From Incurvaria masculella (lineage: Eukaryota; Arthropoda; Insecta; Lepidoptera; Incurvariidae): a stretch of DNA of 64,000 bases. The stretch spans positions 4,486,501 to 4,550,500 of the forward strand of contig OX335651.1 of NCBI GenBank assembly GCA_946894095.1, written 5' to 3'. The notes under the pieces were generated by a model. It saw only the letters and a program-made list of their open reading frames with translations. It made no database searches and had not been told where the DNA came from. Every line of letters begins with the position of its first letter. The first letter of the stretch is position 1. This document shows, piece after piece, positions 1 through 12,600 of the stretch. The translations under genes and the position numbers were made by a program.

Positions 1-534
1 AAATGTATGGACTCAAAATTATTAAAAAGGTTTTATAGAAATAAATTTGGATTCATCCAACAATTCTATGTAGCTGTCCGAGTTTAAAAGGACTTTTTTT
101 ATGTATTATTACTGAACCCACGATATTCACCATATAATTCCTCTCTTATTTGTAGCACTACGATTTTAAAAATGCTAGACTGAGTATTCATTGAGTTGCT
201 AATAAAAGTTTTCCCTGTACAATTTTTATAGAAGCGAGAATTAACTCGATAATAGCGAAGGTTTTGTTGTTGGAGTCCTTCTCGCTATTTGCCTATCACA
301 GTGACGGTCTGCTCTTCTCTCCACTGTCACGCGGCCGGTTTACACTACAGCTTTATTTACTAGGAATACATTAATTTGTTCAATATGAAACAAAACACAG
401 CAAGCTATTAACACATGTACCTATTTGCTCCAAATAGCCGTACCGTGCTATTTTTCTCGCAATTACTTCAAATTCTTGGAAATTTTAAAATGGAAGCCAT
501 GCTACCTGTAGTCTTCAGCGTGAATGGGGAGGAC
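1..534. other. AT-rich intergenic sequence
   Basis: No coding region, RNA gene or clear repeat was recognised. All reading frames are short and lack family motifs. Confidence 0.5.
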
Positions 535-771
535 GGCTGCCAAACTTTACCACCAGATGGCGCCACATGACACTGTGCCACAGTTTCATGTGACACAGTT
601 TCAGTTTCAAGGTTATAGGTTTTGACCAATTAAACTGAGTTAATATACCTTTAAGTCGATGTAAGACACGGATAATTTGATTGCTACTTCAATTATCTAT
701 TCAATAAAAAAAACTCCAGTTGGCACAGTTTTATGTGGCGCCATCTGGTGGTAAAGCTTTGCGCCCTGCAC
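535..771. repeat. MITE with ~45-bp terminal inverted repeats
   Basis: The left arm (about 535-582) and right arm (about 720-771) are inverted copies that share the core CCACCAGATGGCGCCACAT followed by an ACTGTGCCA motif. The short AT-rich centre has no ORF. A related half-copy begins near 25510. This is the form of a non-autonomous DNA transposon; the superfamily was not determined. Confidence 0.6.
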
Positions 772-919
772 CCCACTGAGACGTTAGTGGAATTGGCCGC
801 GGGCGGTGACAGCTCCGGTATCTATCTAGAAAATAGGGAGTGGACATTTTCTACGTATCACTCCAAGCAATGCGAATGCATCGCTCGGAATCCAACTGTA
901 TGTCCCGTTGCCCTTCTTA

Positions 920-1145
920 ACTGGTACTTAGTGATAGGGCTAGCCCGCCCAGGTTGATACCATCGCATTGGATTTAAAAAAAGGTCTAAACGTCAATTGT
1001 CCGTATTCCATTCAGCTCAATATAGTCGTGTTCATAAAGGGAAGGGAAGGGACTGTCATGCCACGAAAACCCCTACAAATGTGGTGTGTTAGACTTATAT
1101 CATGACGATAGTATTAATGATCCATGTCCATTAATATTTTAAAAC
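920..1145 (+). repeat. SINE body/tail fragment
   Basis: The segment matches the common SINE body of this window: the GGTTGATACCATCGCATTGG motif, then TTGTCCGT..TTCCATTCAG, then the CATGCCA..GTGGTGTGTTAG tail. The head is missing, so this is a degenerate 5'-truncated copy. Confidence 0.6.
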
Positions 1146-1210
1146 TTACGCGGGACATAACCAGTTCCATAAAAGTAATATTTTATGAGGCGGGAAGAAG
1201 TCCCAATAAA

Positions 1211-1349
1211 ATAAATCCGCTAATAGATAACTCTACTTTCGAGCGTTAGCGTTACGAGATAACACAAAATCTGGTACAATTCTGTGTGATTCCGGCGTTA
1301 TCTCGTAGCGCTAACGCCCTAAATAAGAGTTATCCATTAGCGGGCTTAC
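1211..1349. repeat. Short foldback MITE
   Basis: Arms of roughly 50 bp (1211-1263 and 1297-1349) pair with few mismatches around motifs such as TAGCGTTACGAGATAAC and its complement GTTATCTCGTAGCGCTA. The loop is only about 33 bp. No coding content. Confidence 0.6.
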
Positions 1350-1730
1350 CCTCTGGACTACAGTCCTATTGGATTTTTCTCTAGATGTTAGTGGAAATAG
1401 CGTCTCCCTTTCCTACAACCTTACGGTTGGTCATTCGTGGCGCTATAGAATGTATGGGCCAAGGGTGTACTGCACGCCAAATCTGTAGTTGAGTTTGATG
1501 GAACTCGCATATGTTACATGTACCTACGTTTCACCAGCTAACGCTAATCCGGTTACGGTGAAGGGGTAAACATAGATCGCCAGCCGGCTACGAGGAATAT
1601 AGCCAGCACCGTACTACGTACAGCGGCTAGGTGTGTGGTGGACAACATATGGGGTGTTAATATAGTTATGGACCTAATATTTATGTAATTAAATATTATT
1701 AGATTCCTTGCGCGTTTTGAAAGCAAAATA
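1350..1730. other. Unassigned intergenic sequence
   Basis: No gene or confident repeat was recognised. Reading frames here are short and featureless. Confidence 0.4.
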
Positions 1731-1800
1731 CAGGGTGTCCGAGGTCCGGTCAGCAATATCGGAGTATAGTGATATGTATCGTGCACCCTCGGACACCCTG
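1731..1800. repeat. 70-bp element with perfect 14-bp inverted ends
   Basis: CAGGGTGTCCGAGG at the left end and its exact complement at 1787-1800 bound a 42-bp centre. This may be a very small MITE or a solo foldback. Confidence 0.45.
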
Positions 1801-1987
1801 AATAAAGACTAACACTTTACCTTAAATGTTCAATGTTAATTAAGTCCTTTTTCGCGTTGGAAAATCGTCGGATGTGTGAACTGATCCAGAATTAACGAAT
1901 AAATAACTATATCTTCTATCTTTTTGCACAGAAACGTGCACGAAGCGGCTGAAATGCTACGACCCCAGTATCGCAGGATCACGAGTT

Positions 1988-2060
1988 CGAAGCGGCAATG
2001 AAAAATTGTCCGTGTTTTCCGTCCAGTTCTATACTAGTTCGCTCATAAGGGAAGGTCCTT
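1988..2060 (+). repeat. SINE tail fragment
   Basis: The segment carries the window's SINE signature CGAAGCGGCAATGAAAAATT, then GTCCGTGTTTTCC and a GGGAAGGTCC motif. It is truncated on both sides. Confidence 0.55.
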
Positions 2061-2523
2061 TTTTAAATAAAGTAAATAAATTAAGATTGCTTATTTTTGT
2101 GTTAAATACTTTATTTAACCGTAAAAGAAAATGTTACCTACCTTTTTCGCTTCAAAAACGTCAAGCATACTGTATAGGCGAGGCTGCGGTGGCGTTCAGT
2201 TTGAGTAACCCGCAATATCGAATTAGGAACGGCCTAACGTAACCTGTGACGAAATTTAATATGGTATGGTATTTCAGGATTACCGATGACACGTTTCTCC
2301 TTTGCCACTCGGATAGCTGTATGTGTAAAGGTCGTGTGTGATATACATTGCGCGTTTGTAATTACATGCATTACTGGTACTGAAACGGGTGGTTAGTGGA
2401 TGAAGATAGACCAACTATTGTTTGTAAATCTTACACAGTCCACCACTACTTGCATAATAATTATGCTATTAATGATGTAACATCAGATACAACTAGAGAG
2501 CTACATCCGGCTTAAATTATATA

Positions 2524-2900
2524 GTTAAGGTGGGCTTTCCCGCTCATCTCCCATACAAACGTCCAAAGAAGATCATGCCTATATTTCTTGTCAGAGATCC
2601 AAAATTTTGCTTAAAAAAGCTTTATTTGATCGAATTAGATGTCTGAAGTCTGATGATTGTAAAATTGTGTTTGATTTCTAAGTTATAAGGTTGGATGTTC
2701 GAATTTTTTACGCGTTTTATACAATAACGTTGAAGGTGGATTACACAACGATAAAATAAAAACATTTTAAAAATATTATTCATCAGACATAGCTTGTTTC
2801 CGGAAGATTTATAAACTAATTGGTTTTTGTTAGATTTTTGCTACAGCGGTCGTGCTTTACTTTGAGCTATAAGTCATTTTGTAATTAAAATTTTCGTAAA
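2524..2900 (+). repeat. TTAA-type dispersed element, copy 1
   Basis: It begins TTAAGGTGGGC and a few bases later carries the CCCATACAAACGT motif. It aligns over about 200 bp with 33633-33960 (shared AGATCCAAAATT and AGCTTTATTTGATCGAA). The same start and CCCATACAAACGT block recur in the MITE at 59775, whose ends are TTAA. Non-coding, probably a piggyBac-like non-autonomous family. Confidence 0.5.
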
Positions 2901-3534
2901 TCTTACCAAATCAAACACTATACGCATTGACTGCATTGTGGACATGTATCCTCCACATCACGGAGCCTTTCTTTTTCTTTGAAACAGAGAAGGTCCCATA
3001 GCGCAATTGCACGGTTTGGTTCACATCAGCTAACTATATCTGGCTAGGTACGAATTTTTTATTATTTCTGTCGAAGTCTACCAAACAATTACCTACTGTC
3101 CAATTTACGATGTAAAATTGCCTGAACTAAAAATAATATTGAGTTGTTTTTCAGCGCCGAACACACTTTATACACCCCCTCCACACGCAACCACCCGTGG
3201 TCATTCATAATTGGACTTGAAGTTGAAAAAAGATCACTCTCGGCCGAAATAACATTGCCAAGATTGTATTCACCCTATCGGGGTCAGGCGATCGCTTCGG
3301 ACACAAGTCTAGGTACACACTAGCTAAGCCAGTTGATCTCAAAGGATATCACAAATTGATATGTCAACGACAGTTGCCCGCGGCAAAGCGACCGTGGAGG
3401 ATCGAGAAAATGCGATGATAATGAAATAAGATATAACGTCATCGATCAGTGGTTGTACAACGATTGTGAATGTACCTACGCATGTGCGTGTCTAGCCTTC
3501 CAATGTGGAACCTGTAGACTGTAGTTGAAGTCGG

Positions 3535-3910
3535 TTATTTTTTTTGTTAATTTTTTTTTATTTGTTTATTATTAGTGAATCTGAAGTACACTTACTAATT
3601 TGTACACGTCCTTTCCAATAGAAAAAGAATCACCGAAATCGGTTGGCGTTATATTGAGTTATTCGTCCATTTGTCGCGCACATCTTAATACAAATTTAAG
3701 ACTTTTATGATTTTCTCATGGATATCATTGTCAGAACTTAACCAAATTAAAATGGGACCACTTGGGAAGCACTAGCTATCATTTAAAAAAATAATCATCA
3801 ACATCGGTTCACCCAGGCAAAAGTTATGAGGTAACAAACATAAAAAAAAAACAAAAAAAAAACATACAGACGAATTGATAACCTCCTCCTTTTTTGAAGT
3901 CGGTTAAAAA
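3535..3910 (-). repeat. Dispersed repeat with AACCGACTTCAA ends
   Basis: Read on the minus strand it opens with AACCGACTTCAA and GGAGGAGGTTATCAATTCG, carries a T-rich run and CCTCATAACTTTTGCCTGGG, and closes with another ATAACCGACTTCAA. A second long copy lies at 52166-52490 and a 5' fragment at 4647-4696. Non-coding, family not named. Confidence 0.6.
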
Positions 3911-4085
3911 TCTAAGGAAATGGTAGGGACGCGTTGGTGTATTTACAATACAGGTTATAGGTTTATTATTAACGATGTAACGTAGTACTCGTAGTATTCT
4001 TAATGGTGTAACTAGCAGTTACTATCAGTCGTATAAAAAATAATAATAATAATAAAACGTGGTATTTTGTGTGAAATCTTGTACA

Positions 4086-4136
4086 ATGTCTTGACTTCGT
4101 GTGCGAGTCCGACTCGCACTTGGCCGGTTTTTTTAT
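4086..4136 (-). repeat. Fragment of the CGGCCAAGTGCGAG repeat
   Basis: Minus strand reads AAAAACCGGCCAAGTGCGAG followed by TCGGACTCGCACACGAAG. This is the 5' end of the GACG-rich repeat found whole at 6247, 34611 and 50971. Confidence 0.6.
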
Positions 4137-4646
4137 ATGTTTTTGAAGTTAAGGAAGACTGAACTATATTCGAAAGCACGATGGCATTGCGGATAGAGTT
4201 CTTAGAAATGTTTGTAAATAAAAAACGTTTAAGTTCGATATTTATAAACTTAAATCTGTTTTCACCTACAATAATCCTCAGGCTAAATATATGACAGCGA
4301 AAACACAATAGTGTTTGCCAAACATATATCCCATTACGTGATGACTTATTCAATGACTTATGTTTGTAAATAGGTATAATGAAATAAACAAATTTCTCGC
4401 GACCACCTTATAGTTAACAATATCAATAGTCATCTTACACGCTTATACGTTTAATAGCTTCATATACGACTCGATATAAAATTAAGTTGGAAAAAAATAA
4501 AGCTGATCATTTCCCCAGAAGTAAACATTATTCCTCACAGATATGTATGTAATACTGCTGTGCATGTAGGCTAAGCATTTTATGTATTATAAGACAGCTA
4601 CATTGGTCGAAATATTTATGATAGATAGTCGATGTGATCCCCTTTT

Positions 4647-4696
4647 TAACCGACTTCAAAAAAAGGAGGAGGTTATCAATTCGTCTGTATGTTTTT
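4647..4696 (+). repeat. Fragment of the AACCGACTTCAA repeat
   Basis: It shows TTAACCGACTTCAAAAAAAG, then GAGGAGGTTATCAATTCGTC and TGTATGTTTTT, identical in arrangement to the start of the repeat at 52166. Confidence 0.6.
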
Positions 4697-4854
4697 AGAT
4701 GTGTCGTGTCGGAAAATGATCATTCATTTTCAAAGTATTTTAATAGGTACGTTCAAAGATGTTTAATGTGAAAATGTGCGTTCAATATGCTGTATTCAGT
4801 CTGTGCAACTAGGTACATTGCTAAGTGCGTCTGCATCTAGGGCCAGAGCCCGTA

Positions 4855-5123
4855 GTCCCAGCTGTCACCTAAATTGGCGTTTACGGCAAACCGATCGACT
4901 GGAGTTTTTAAATGCGCTGGAGAAATTGAATTACGTTTGCGAGTCCGAGTTTGATTTGACAGCTTACTCAACGTTGCCGTTAATAAAATCGGAAGTCCGA
5001 GTTTGACTTTGACAGCTCGAAGAAGTAAAACCACAGAATATCTAGTAAAAACTTGTATAGAGTTTGTCATTTTTACGGATCTTCGAAGTTCCGCAAACGC
5101 CAGTTTAGGTGACAACTGGAACT
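4855..5123. repeat. MITE with ~30-bp inverted ends
   Basis: AGCTGTCACCTAAATTGGCG at the left end is mirrored at 5095-5123 with a few mismatches. The interior repeats the motif GTCCGAGTTTGA...TTTGACAGCT twice (about 4944 and 4993). No supported coding region. Confidence 0.55.
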
Positions 5124-5406
5124 AGCAGCTCAGATAACTACATCGAGTGTACCTACACTTAAATATATGGCTCGCACGGCCGCCGCTTCGCCTCCCGACA
5201 AATCGCATTAGGCTCCAATGTAATTATTGCTTTTATGAAAGGCTTTTAGATGCTCTAGTGGAGAGGCGGTACCGAGCGATCGGGCGCCCCTAACTAAGTT
5301 GACGTTTCACCCTGTCTTCGCCGCAACTTACCTACGCAAAGTAGGACGCGACGGCACACGGTAATAGTGTACACGTAGAGTGCCAGTCAGACCCAAGCAT
5401 GCACTT

Positions 5407-5570
5407 AGGGCCAAGTGCACGATCGTACAAAAATCAAAATCAACGTCAAAGTATGATCAAACACGTCTCTTTTTGTGGACAGTATGGAAGGAACTCTATG
5501 CGGATCACTAAAAGTGACGTCTTTGAACATTGATTAACTCGGCTGTCTCTTCGTGCAACCGGGGCTAAGA
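5407..5570 (+). repeat. GGGCCGAGTGCACGA-type MITE, copy 1
   Basis: The ends are imperfect inverted repeats: AGGGCCAAGTGCACGA at the left and TCGTGCAACCGGGGCT at the right. The inside carries AGTATGGAAGGAACTC and AAAAGTGACGT. Two further copies lie at 46187-46346 (opposite orientation) and 46857-47013. Confidence 0.65.
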
Positions 5571-5968
5571 CTTTGGATTCTTGAAGCGAAAAGCATCTTG
5601 AATAAGAGGATAGATCAATAAACTTTTGCCAATTCGCCTCAGGACACTTCCAGTAGTAAGAGACTGACTTTGCCTGATTTTTGGGCTCCTTGTGTAAATC
5701 GTTGATCCGTATTGTGGTTAAAAAACTGATCATCTTATTCTGATTCATCATAACAACTGACGATCCTCGTTTATTACACTTTGGAGGCTTTTGTAATGAT
5801 TTTACCCAAAGCCGAATGTAAATGAAACAAAATCGATTTTATGGTAATTTAGGGAGGCCTACCATATGCTTTTGACAAAAAATAGGAAAAATAAAACTAT
5901 ACGTATTTGTGTACAGTATCTAATTATTTTACGAGGGTGTTCTTTGTGGTGATGTTTCATGAATAAAT

Positions 5969-6016
5969 GATGGTCATAACCATGGACGTAGATCTCCGTC
6001 CATGGTTATCACCATC
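5969..6016. repeat. Near-perfect 20-bp hairpin
   Basis: GATGGTCATAACCATGGACG and its complement (one mismatch) face each other across an 8-bp loop. The surrounding sequence shows no gene, so a function such as a terminator is not supported. Confidence 0.5.
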
Positions 6017-6246
6017 TTTATATAGAAGTTAGAAATAGGTACCCTACTCAAACTTATTTTAATTATGTTATTGTATGCTATTCGTACCTCAGGAAAATAT
6101 ATAATTTTATGAATACTCATTCGTCCCTTCGTTTGTTTTGTAACAGACCATTTACACATTTGTCACATTTGTAACAGACCATTTTTCGAAAATATTTTTA
6201 CGACGGTTTTATGTCTCCCGTATTTATCAAATTCGGTTTCCAAAAC

Positions 6247-6540
6247 AAAAAAAAACCGGCCAAGTGCGAGTCGGACTCGCGCACGAAGGGTTCCGTATCA
6301 TCGTAAAAGATTTAACACAAAACAATCAGGTTTTTTAAATATTTATTTGTTTTACCTATTTGTTGTTAAAGCGGCAAAATAAATACACACTCCGTGAAAA
6401 TTTCAGCTGCCTACCTATTGTGGTTCACGAGATACAGCCCTGTGACAGACGGTCGTACGGACGGACGGACGGAAAGACGGACATCGGAGGCTTAGTAATA
6501 GGGTCCCGTTTTCACTCTTTGGGTACGGAACCCTCAAAAA
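6247..6540 (+). repeat. GACG-core dispersed repeat, copy 1
   Basis: It starts AAAACCGGCCAAGTGCGAGT, has TTTACCTATTTGTTGTTAAA and GCGGCAAAATAAATACACAC, a short (GACG)n tract near 6456, and ends GGGTACGGAACCCT. Two other full copies occur in the window (34611, 50971), with 80-90% identity by eye. Probably a non-autonomous retroelement or MITE. Confidence 0.7.
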
Positions 6541-7719
6541 AGGAAGAAACATAGCGTCGTGACTAAAAACGTGTAAGGCCTAACAGGCCTAACTAAAAAG
6601 GTGTAAATAAATAAGTTAATGAATAAATAAGAAAAACAGCTAATCTGGTTGTATGTAGCTGAACGCCCCCTCTTGTGTCCCGCGCCGCCGTCTCTATGCG
6701 GATCGGATGGCGCGAGCCGCGCCCCTGGAGCTGCAATGGGGTGCAGGGAGTGCAGGATCGGGAATCGGGAGCCGATCCTGAAACATAACATAGATATCGT
6801 AAACAGCAGTAATATTTCGGCATTCGCCGTTATCAAACTGAATTTTAAAATTCTGTAAATATTGAATGTGACATTCAATATTTACACGGATAAACTTTGG
6901 GATTTGCTGAAGGTGGTGGAAACTCGTGCTAAAAAAAATTACATACATAGGGATTTTTTTAAGTTTCTCAACAAAAAATTGTCAACCTTTTTCGCGCCAA
7001 AAATGCCAAGTAATACCAAAGATAATACTAATGGTAATACCTTGATATTTTTGGACCATACTACATTAACATTCTGTTTAGGTATCACCTATTGTAAAAT
7101 TGCAGCCCTTTTACTTCGAATCTGATTAGGTCCTAGGGAAACCTTTTTGTCCCGCAAAAAGGATATTTTTACTGCAATTATTTCGGTTTTAACCAATGAT
7201 GACGTCACAATAGTTGATTTTGATACACTAGAGTTGGGCCGAATTTCAAATGACACTTTGATATCTATTCTATTATCTACGAGGCGGGGTGCAAAATATT
7301 GCTCCGATGTTAGGAGCATGAGGCCAATTCTGGAAATTCCGAGTTGATGAATCAGGAGTGTTCTCAGGAGGGTAACTTACTTTGAGATGATTTTTTGCAG
7401 GTTTCTGGTAATCCAGAATTCAGCTCTAACGAAAAATTACATAATCCATTTCATAATCTTAATCTTCAACCTTTCCAACCTCCATGTTTTCAACATGTTT
7501 ACAATGAAGGTCGGATCAAGAGAAAGAAAGAGAACTGGCATGTGAACTTATCGCGATTCCACCGTATGGACAAAGTGTGCATATAATCTGCTGCTTGAAC
7601 AGTCTAAAGATCGCCACCGCGCGCGAATATGCTCCCGAAATACGTTCGCCAAGTCAAATCGTTGCCACCAACGTAAACCATCCAATACATCTACGACTAT
7701 GTGTACGTGTGTGCATTTT
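6541..7719. other. Intergenic sequence without a supported gene
   Basis: Several short open frames exist (for example 7147-7347), but none shows a family motif or splice structure. A short GC-richer patch lies at 6660-6780. Nothing else was recognised. Confidence 0.4.
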
Positions 7720-8087
7720 TTTATGCAACCTGACATGGATTATGATATTAACCCAACACCACATTCCCTTAGGAATTCGGTGCCATGCCAGGACCTTCCC
7801 TTTATGAGCACGGCGACATTGAACTGGATGGAAAACACGGACCATTTTTCATTGTCGCTTCGACCATCTTTTCATCCAATGCGATTGTAGGGAAAACCAC
7901 CACCTAGTAGGGGAAGGGGACCTACAGTTTTACATGGATTCCGAACCATGAAGGAGCCCGAATTCGTGACGAAATGCACTTATCGAACTCAGAAAGGAAA
8001 GAAAGTGGTGCATGTCGGGGCGAGAATTGAACCCAGACCTCTAGTACGCTAGTCCAGTCCCCGCGCCACTAGGCTACGAGCCGCTCA
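7720..8087 (-). repeat. Full-length tRNA-headed SINE
   Basis: Read on the minus strand it begins GAGCGGCTCGTAGCCTAGTG, with an A-box-like TAGCCTAGTGGC and a B-box-like GGTTCAATTCT about 45 bp later. It continues through GCACCACTTTCTTTCC, CATGGTTCGGAATCCATG and GTGTTTTCCATCCAGTTCAA, and ends in the CATGTCAGGTTGCATAA tail. This is the classic pol III-transcribed SINE layout. Truncated relatives are scattered across the window. Confidence 0.75.
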
Positions 8088-8599
8088 AAACGAGCATGTA
8101 GGTAGTTAGGTACGTTAAGTTGCGTTGGTAATGTCTTAAGTAAGCAAATGAATCACTCGTTTATTCGGGTGGGCATTCTAGTAAAGATGCGAAATTAGCT
8201 GCGTGAGATTTTATTTTGCTCATACAAAATTTTCAATAAAAATTTGGAGTGAAAAAACTAAACGATTTTTTTCTTTTCGGCCGAATAACGAGTGCCGCTA
8301 TTTGCATGAAATCATTCGAATGATTAATTTAAATGCCATTCGGTTTTTGTAACGACTATTCGATTAGATAATCGATTGTTAGAACGATTGAGAATAATTC
8401 GATTGTTAGAATCATCCGAATCGACCCAACGCGAGTGCACCTGCCTTGCACCTAGCCTTCTGTCATGTAATTATCCCAGCCGGCTTTTTTCCACTTTGAT
8501 CTGTGATTTTATTACCATAAATTTAATTTTTCAAACCGTTGTAAAGCCCAGAGTTTTTAAAACATTCACTTTTTGCAATCGTAATTCAAATGAACGCGT

Positions 8600-8902
8600 C
8601 TCCGTCTTCTGACAGCTGTCACTGTCACTGTCACCTGGCAAAAGTTAAAGACCCGAGCGAGCGAGAATGTTTTTATCAGCGAAGGTTATTTACGAGTTTA
8701 TTTTTTTAATCGTCGTGCAATTTACAAACAATTGGAAATGGTTTCGTCAGCGCTCGTACATTTACGCAAAGTTCCAGCTGCTGCGCGTCAGTATCCTCCG
8801 GAATACATGAGCGTGCAGTTGCTTCGAAAGCGTGGAATATTCGCATATTTGTTCAGCTGATACTACCTAACATACAGTTAATTTATTTTGTGTCTCTGAG
8901 CA
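8600..8902 (+). promoter_or_regulatory. Probable MOCOS 5' UTR and promoter region
   Basis: This is the stretch immediately upstream of the MOCOS start codon. It is less AT-rich than its surroundings and contains a GTCACTGTCACTGTCAC direct repeat near 8620. No TATA box or initiator can be assigned with confidence; the role is inferred from position only. Confidence 0.3.
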
Positions 8903-9559
8903 ATGAATAGGCTCAGCAAAGTTATCAACGATGGTGAAATGTGTAAAATACTTCAACAATTCGATCACCTTCGTGGTAAGGTTTTTGTTATTAACTGCTT
9001 GCCTTCTAACCACTTTAATTCAGTGTCTAAACCTTGCATTACTTATTCTTTAGCCAATGTTGATGCATTATTAGAATTAGCATTGAATATGTACACTCCA
9101 TGTATGTTTCAAATTGAAAATTATTGTTAAATGAACGGATACTTATTCAAGTTTTAACAATATACTTATATCATACCAGATTGCTAGCAAGCTAGTAATT
9201 TATTTTTACTTTAGTAACGTATTCTACCAAACACCACTCTCAATACTTTCTCAGTCTTGAAATGCCTACTTCAAGCCTGACAACGTATTTATGGAAACAA
9301 TTAGGTATATCTTAATGGAAATTTACTCCCTGAACTCCTTTAAGGATTTTTCTTGCATTAAAAATCTTGTATCCTGTCCTCATATTTCGCTAACGAATCT
9401 AATGTAATATTGATAATGGAGATGATTTTCAAGAGATACTGGAGACAATTACGCACTTTACCTTAAAAGCCTGCGTTTTGAGTAGAAGCTATAAATAGGA
9501 ATTGGTAAAGAAATTTTTCACCGAGGATTAAAATTATTGATAATAAATTTTAACTTAGT

Positions 9560-9610
<51 letters not shown>

Positions 9611-12600
9611 TTTTCAAAACACCCTATATACAGACAAGGAATCCAATTCTTAGGGATGTGAACAAACAACAAAAAGTATGATTATTTTAAGTGGTAAGTT
9701 TAAGGTCAATAAGCTTTTCCTGTCCTCACTTGACAGCACAACAATTTTCTAACCTCTCTCGAGTTTCAAAAAGTTCAAACCATTGCAATCCTAATTCTCA
9801 ATTTAAATACGTAAGTACCTATACTTATTACCTACATGAGAAAATAAAATTACAATGGATTGTAATTTCTAGTAATTTTGTGCTCAATGGCACATTACGG
9901 CCTGGTTACCTAAATTATGGTTGTCCAGTGTAGTACCAGTTTTTGCATGTTGATAAATATGTAGTGAGCAACTGCTACTTACAGATTACACAACATTTTA
10001 ATGCCCTCATCTCTGTAGATTTCTATTGCAACTTGATAAGTTGCTCGATGACACAACCATTTTGTAGTTCTTTGTACTTTCGTATAAATATATGCTTTCA
10101 ACATTTATGTTATATTTATATTATCTATCGTCTATCACTATGTATGTAGGTACATGAATTCGTTTTCTATCAAAATTTCCGAATAATATTGCCTTAAATA
10201 CTTTCATTTACAAAAAAGTTTCATTTTCTAATGAATAGGACAAGTCTTAGGATTACATATAATCATGCTAAGCCTGGGATATAATTCAAATGAAGTAATG
10301 TTTTTGGACATTACATTTCTTAATAGGAAAGGTAAATTTGCTGGAATATGTGGTCATATCTATCGAGACATCCACAGAAACGCAAGATTTTTAAAGGTTG
10401 CGGTTAACTATTTCTATAATTAAACATTACTCTACTTTCTTTCAGGAAAATGTTACCTAGACAATGCTGGTGCTGCAATGTACCCCAAAACTCAAATGCT
10501 TTCGATAAACGAAGACCTCCTGAACAATCTTTACATGAACCCTCACACAGACAAGTTTACCGCCGATTGCATAGATCAGGTACGCTACACCATCCTGAGG
10601 CATTTCAACACGGATGCAGCTAATTATTCTGTGGTCTTTACTGCTAACAGCACGGCAGCATTAAAACTAATCGCTGAGAGTTTTAACTTTAATGAAAGAG
10701 CAGGCGATGGCCATGATAAAAAAGGAGCTTTTGTATATGTAATCGACAACCACAATTCTGTCCTAGGCATGAGAGAAATAGCAAAGGAAAAAAAAGTGGA
10801 TGTTGTATGGCTTCATCATGATGAGTTTCTCGAAGAAAAGGATTTTACTGAAGCTGATGAAGATCCTGAAACAGTGGATGAAAATGCTTTATTTGTGTAC
10901 TCAGCGCAAAACAATTTCAACGGTTTCAAGTATCCACTTAGCTGTATAGATAAAGCCAAAGGTGGATATTTTAACCACCATACACATCAAAAAGTCGGCA
11001 AAAGATACAAGAACTGGTTTGTTATGCTTGACAGCGCAAGTTTGGTTTCAACAAGTAAATTGGACTTATCCGAGCGTCAGCCGGATTTCCTGTGCATATC
11101 ATTCTACAAAATATTTGGGTTCCCTACTGGGCTCGGTGCGCTGCTGATAAAGAAAGACTGTTCAGATGTCCTGTGTCAAAAGACATATTTTGGTGGAGGG
11201 ACTGTTGATGTGGTACTAAGCGGGGAAGATTTTCATGTGAAGAGAAAAGGCCTCTCTGAGAGGTAGGTTAATATTATTTGTACTAACAAATTTGAGATCT
11301 TTGCCTTGATGGATAAGTTAAGGATGGAAATTACCGAGTGATGTGATTTATTAGAAATCTAATTATTATTATGATTGCTTTAAGTGTAGCCCACTTTATT
11401 GTAAAGAGTGGAGCCTGTATATGAGCATTGAACTGTCACCCGAGCGGTGCACACCAATGATCACATTCGAATTTCTCGACTTCCCATCAATATAACATGT
11501 GCCCAATAGGAGCTGGCAATCTATGAGCAAAGCTAGGGTGGAATGCCAAAGGACAGGAGCTTGCCTGGAAGACCTGTGTGCCAAAGAAAAACTTCTTTAA
11601 AGGCTTTGGAGAGGTTCAATACCACTGCCACTGACTCCCTGCTGTCTTTCAGCCCATATATGCGTGACATGCGTTATCGCAATGGGCGTTTGAACTTTAT
11701 CTCTCACTTCATCACTTCGTAAATCTTGAGAAGCGGCATCGAAATACTAAATCTGTGTTCTCTGTGGGGGCCAGTCCTGCGGTTATACAATTTAGAAAAA
11801 TGCAAGTAATTTGTAAATACCTACTTACCTAAAAAAACCTCATATTTTTCAGGTTCGAGGATGGCACAGTTTCGTTCCTGTCAATAATATCGCTTAGACA
11901 TTGCTTTGAAGCACTGCATCAATTTATCCCACATACTATCAAGAAAGATGTCATGGAAACAATCTCATACCACACGTTCTACTTAGCTAAAGACCTGTAC
12001 GAACAGCTAAAGCATCTTAAACATCCCAATGGCTCCGATGCTGCAGTGGTGTATTCTGATTCCGATTATCAGAATGTCAAAGAACAAGGTGGCATCGTTA
12101 CATTCAATCTGTTGCGTCCTGATGGCCATTATATTGGTTATGCAGAGGTAATAATAAACATAATATGTTATCTAAACAATAAATGTCATTAATTATGTTT
12201 CAATATGATACCAACATCAGTGTTTATCAATATTCTAATGCAGGGAGTAATTATAAACAAAATGCTCAATAGCTTCAGTTGTAAATAATAGTTTACAAGT
12301 GAAGCTTAATAATAGTTCACAACTAAAGCTTCTTCGGAAGCCTAATGTCGCAGGGACTTGCCGAGCATGCCAGAGGTCTGGGTTCAAATCCTCGCATGCA
12401 CCACTTTCTTTCTCATTCTGAGTTGGATAAGTGCATTTTGTCACGAATGTGAGCTGCTTCATGGTTCAGAACTCATGTAAAACTGTAGGTCCCTTTCCTT
12501 ACTGGGTGGTAGGGTTTAAGCCTGCCCGGGTTGGTACCATACCATAGCATTGGATGAAAAGATGGTCGAAGGGACACTGAAAATTTGTCGAATAATCCGC

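Noticed and set aside
6534..6948. Overlapping open frames of 69-114 aa on both strands
   Set aside because: They arise from a short GC-rich patch (6660-6780) where stop codons are rare; no domain is visible.
7147..7347. 66-aa open frame
   Set aside because: No motif, no conserved neighbour and overlapping frames of similar length on the other strand.
8020..8087. tRNA gene on the minus strand
   Set aside because: A and B boxes are present but the cloverleaf is poor and the sequence continues into the SINE body; it is a SINE head. The same holds for 12340, 49140 and 51950.
12235..12462. 75-aa minus-strand frame in MOCOS intron 3
   Set aside because: It is antisense to a SINE copy.
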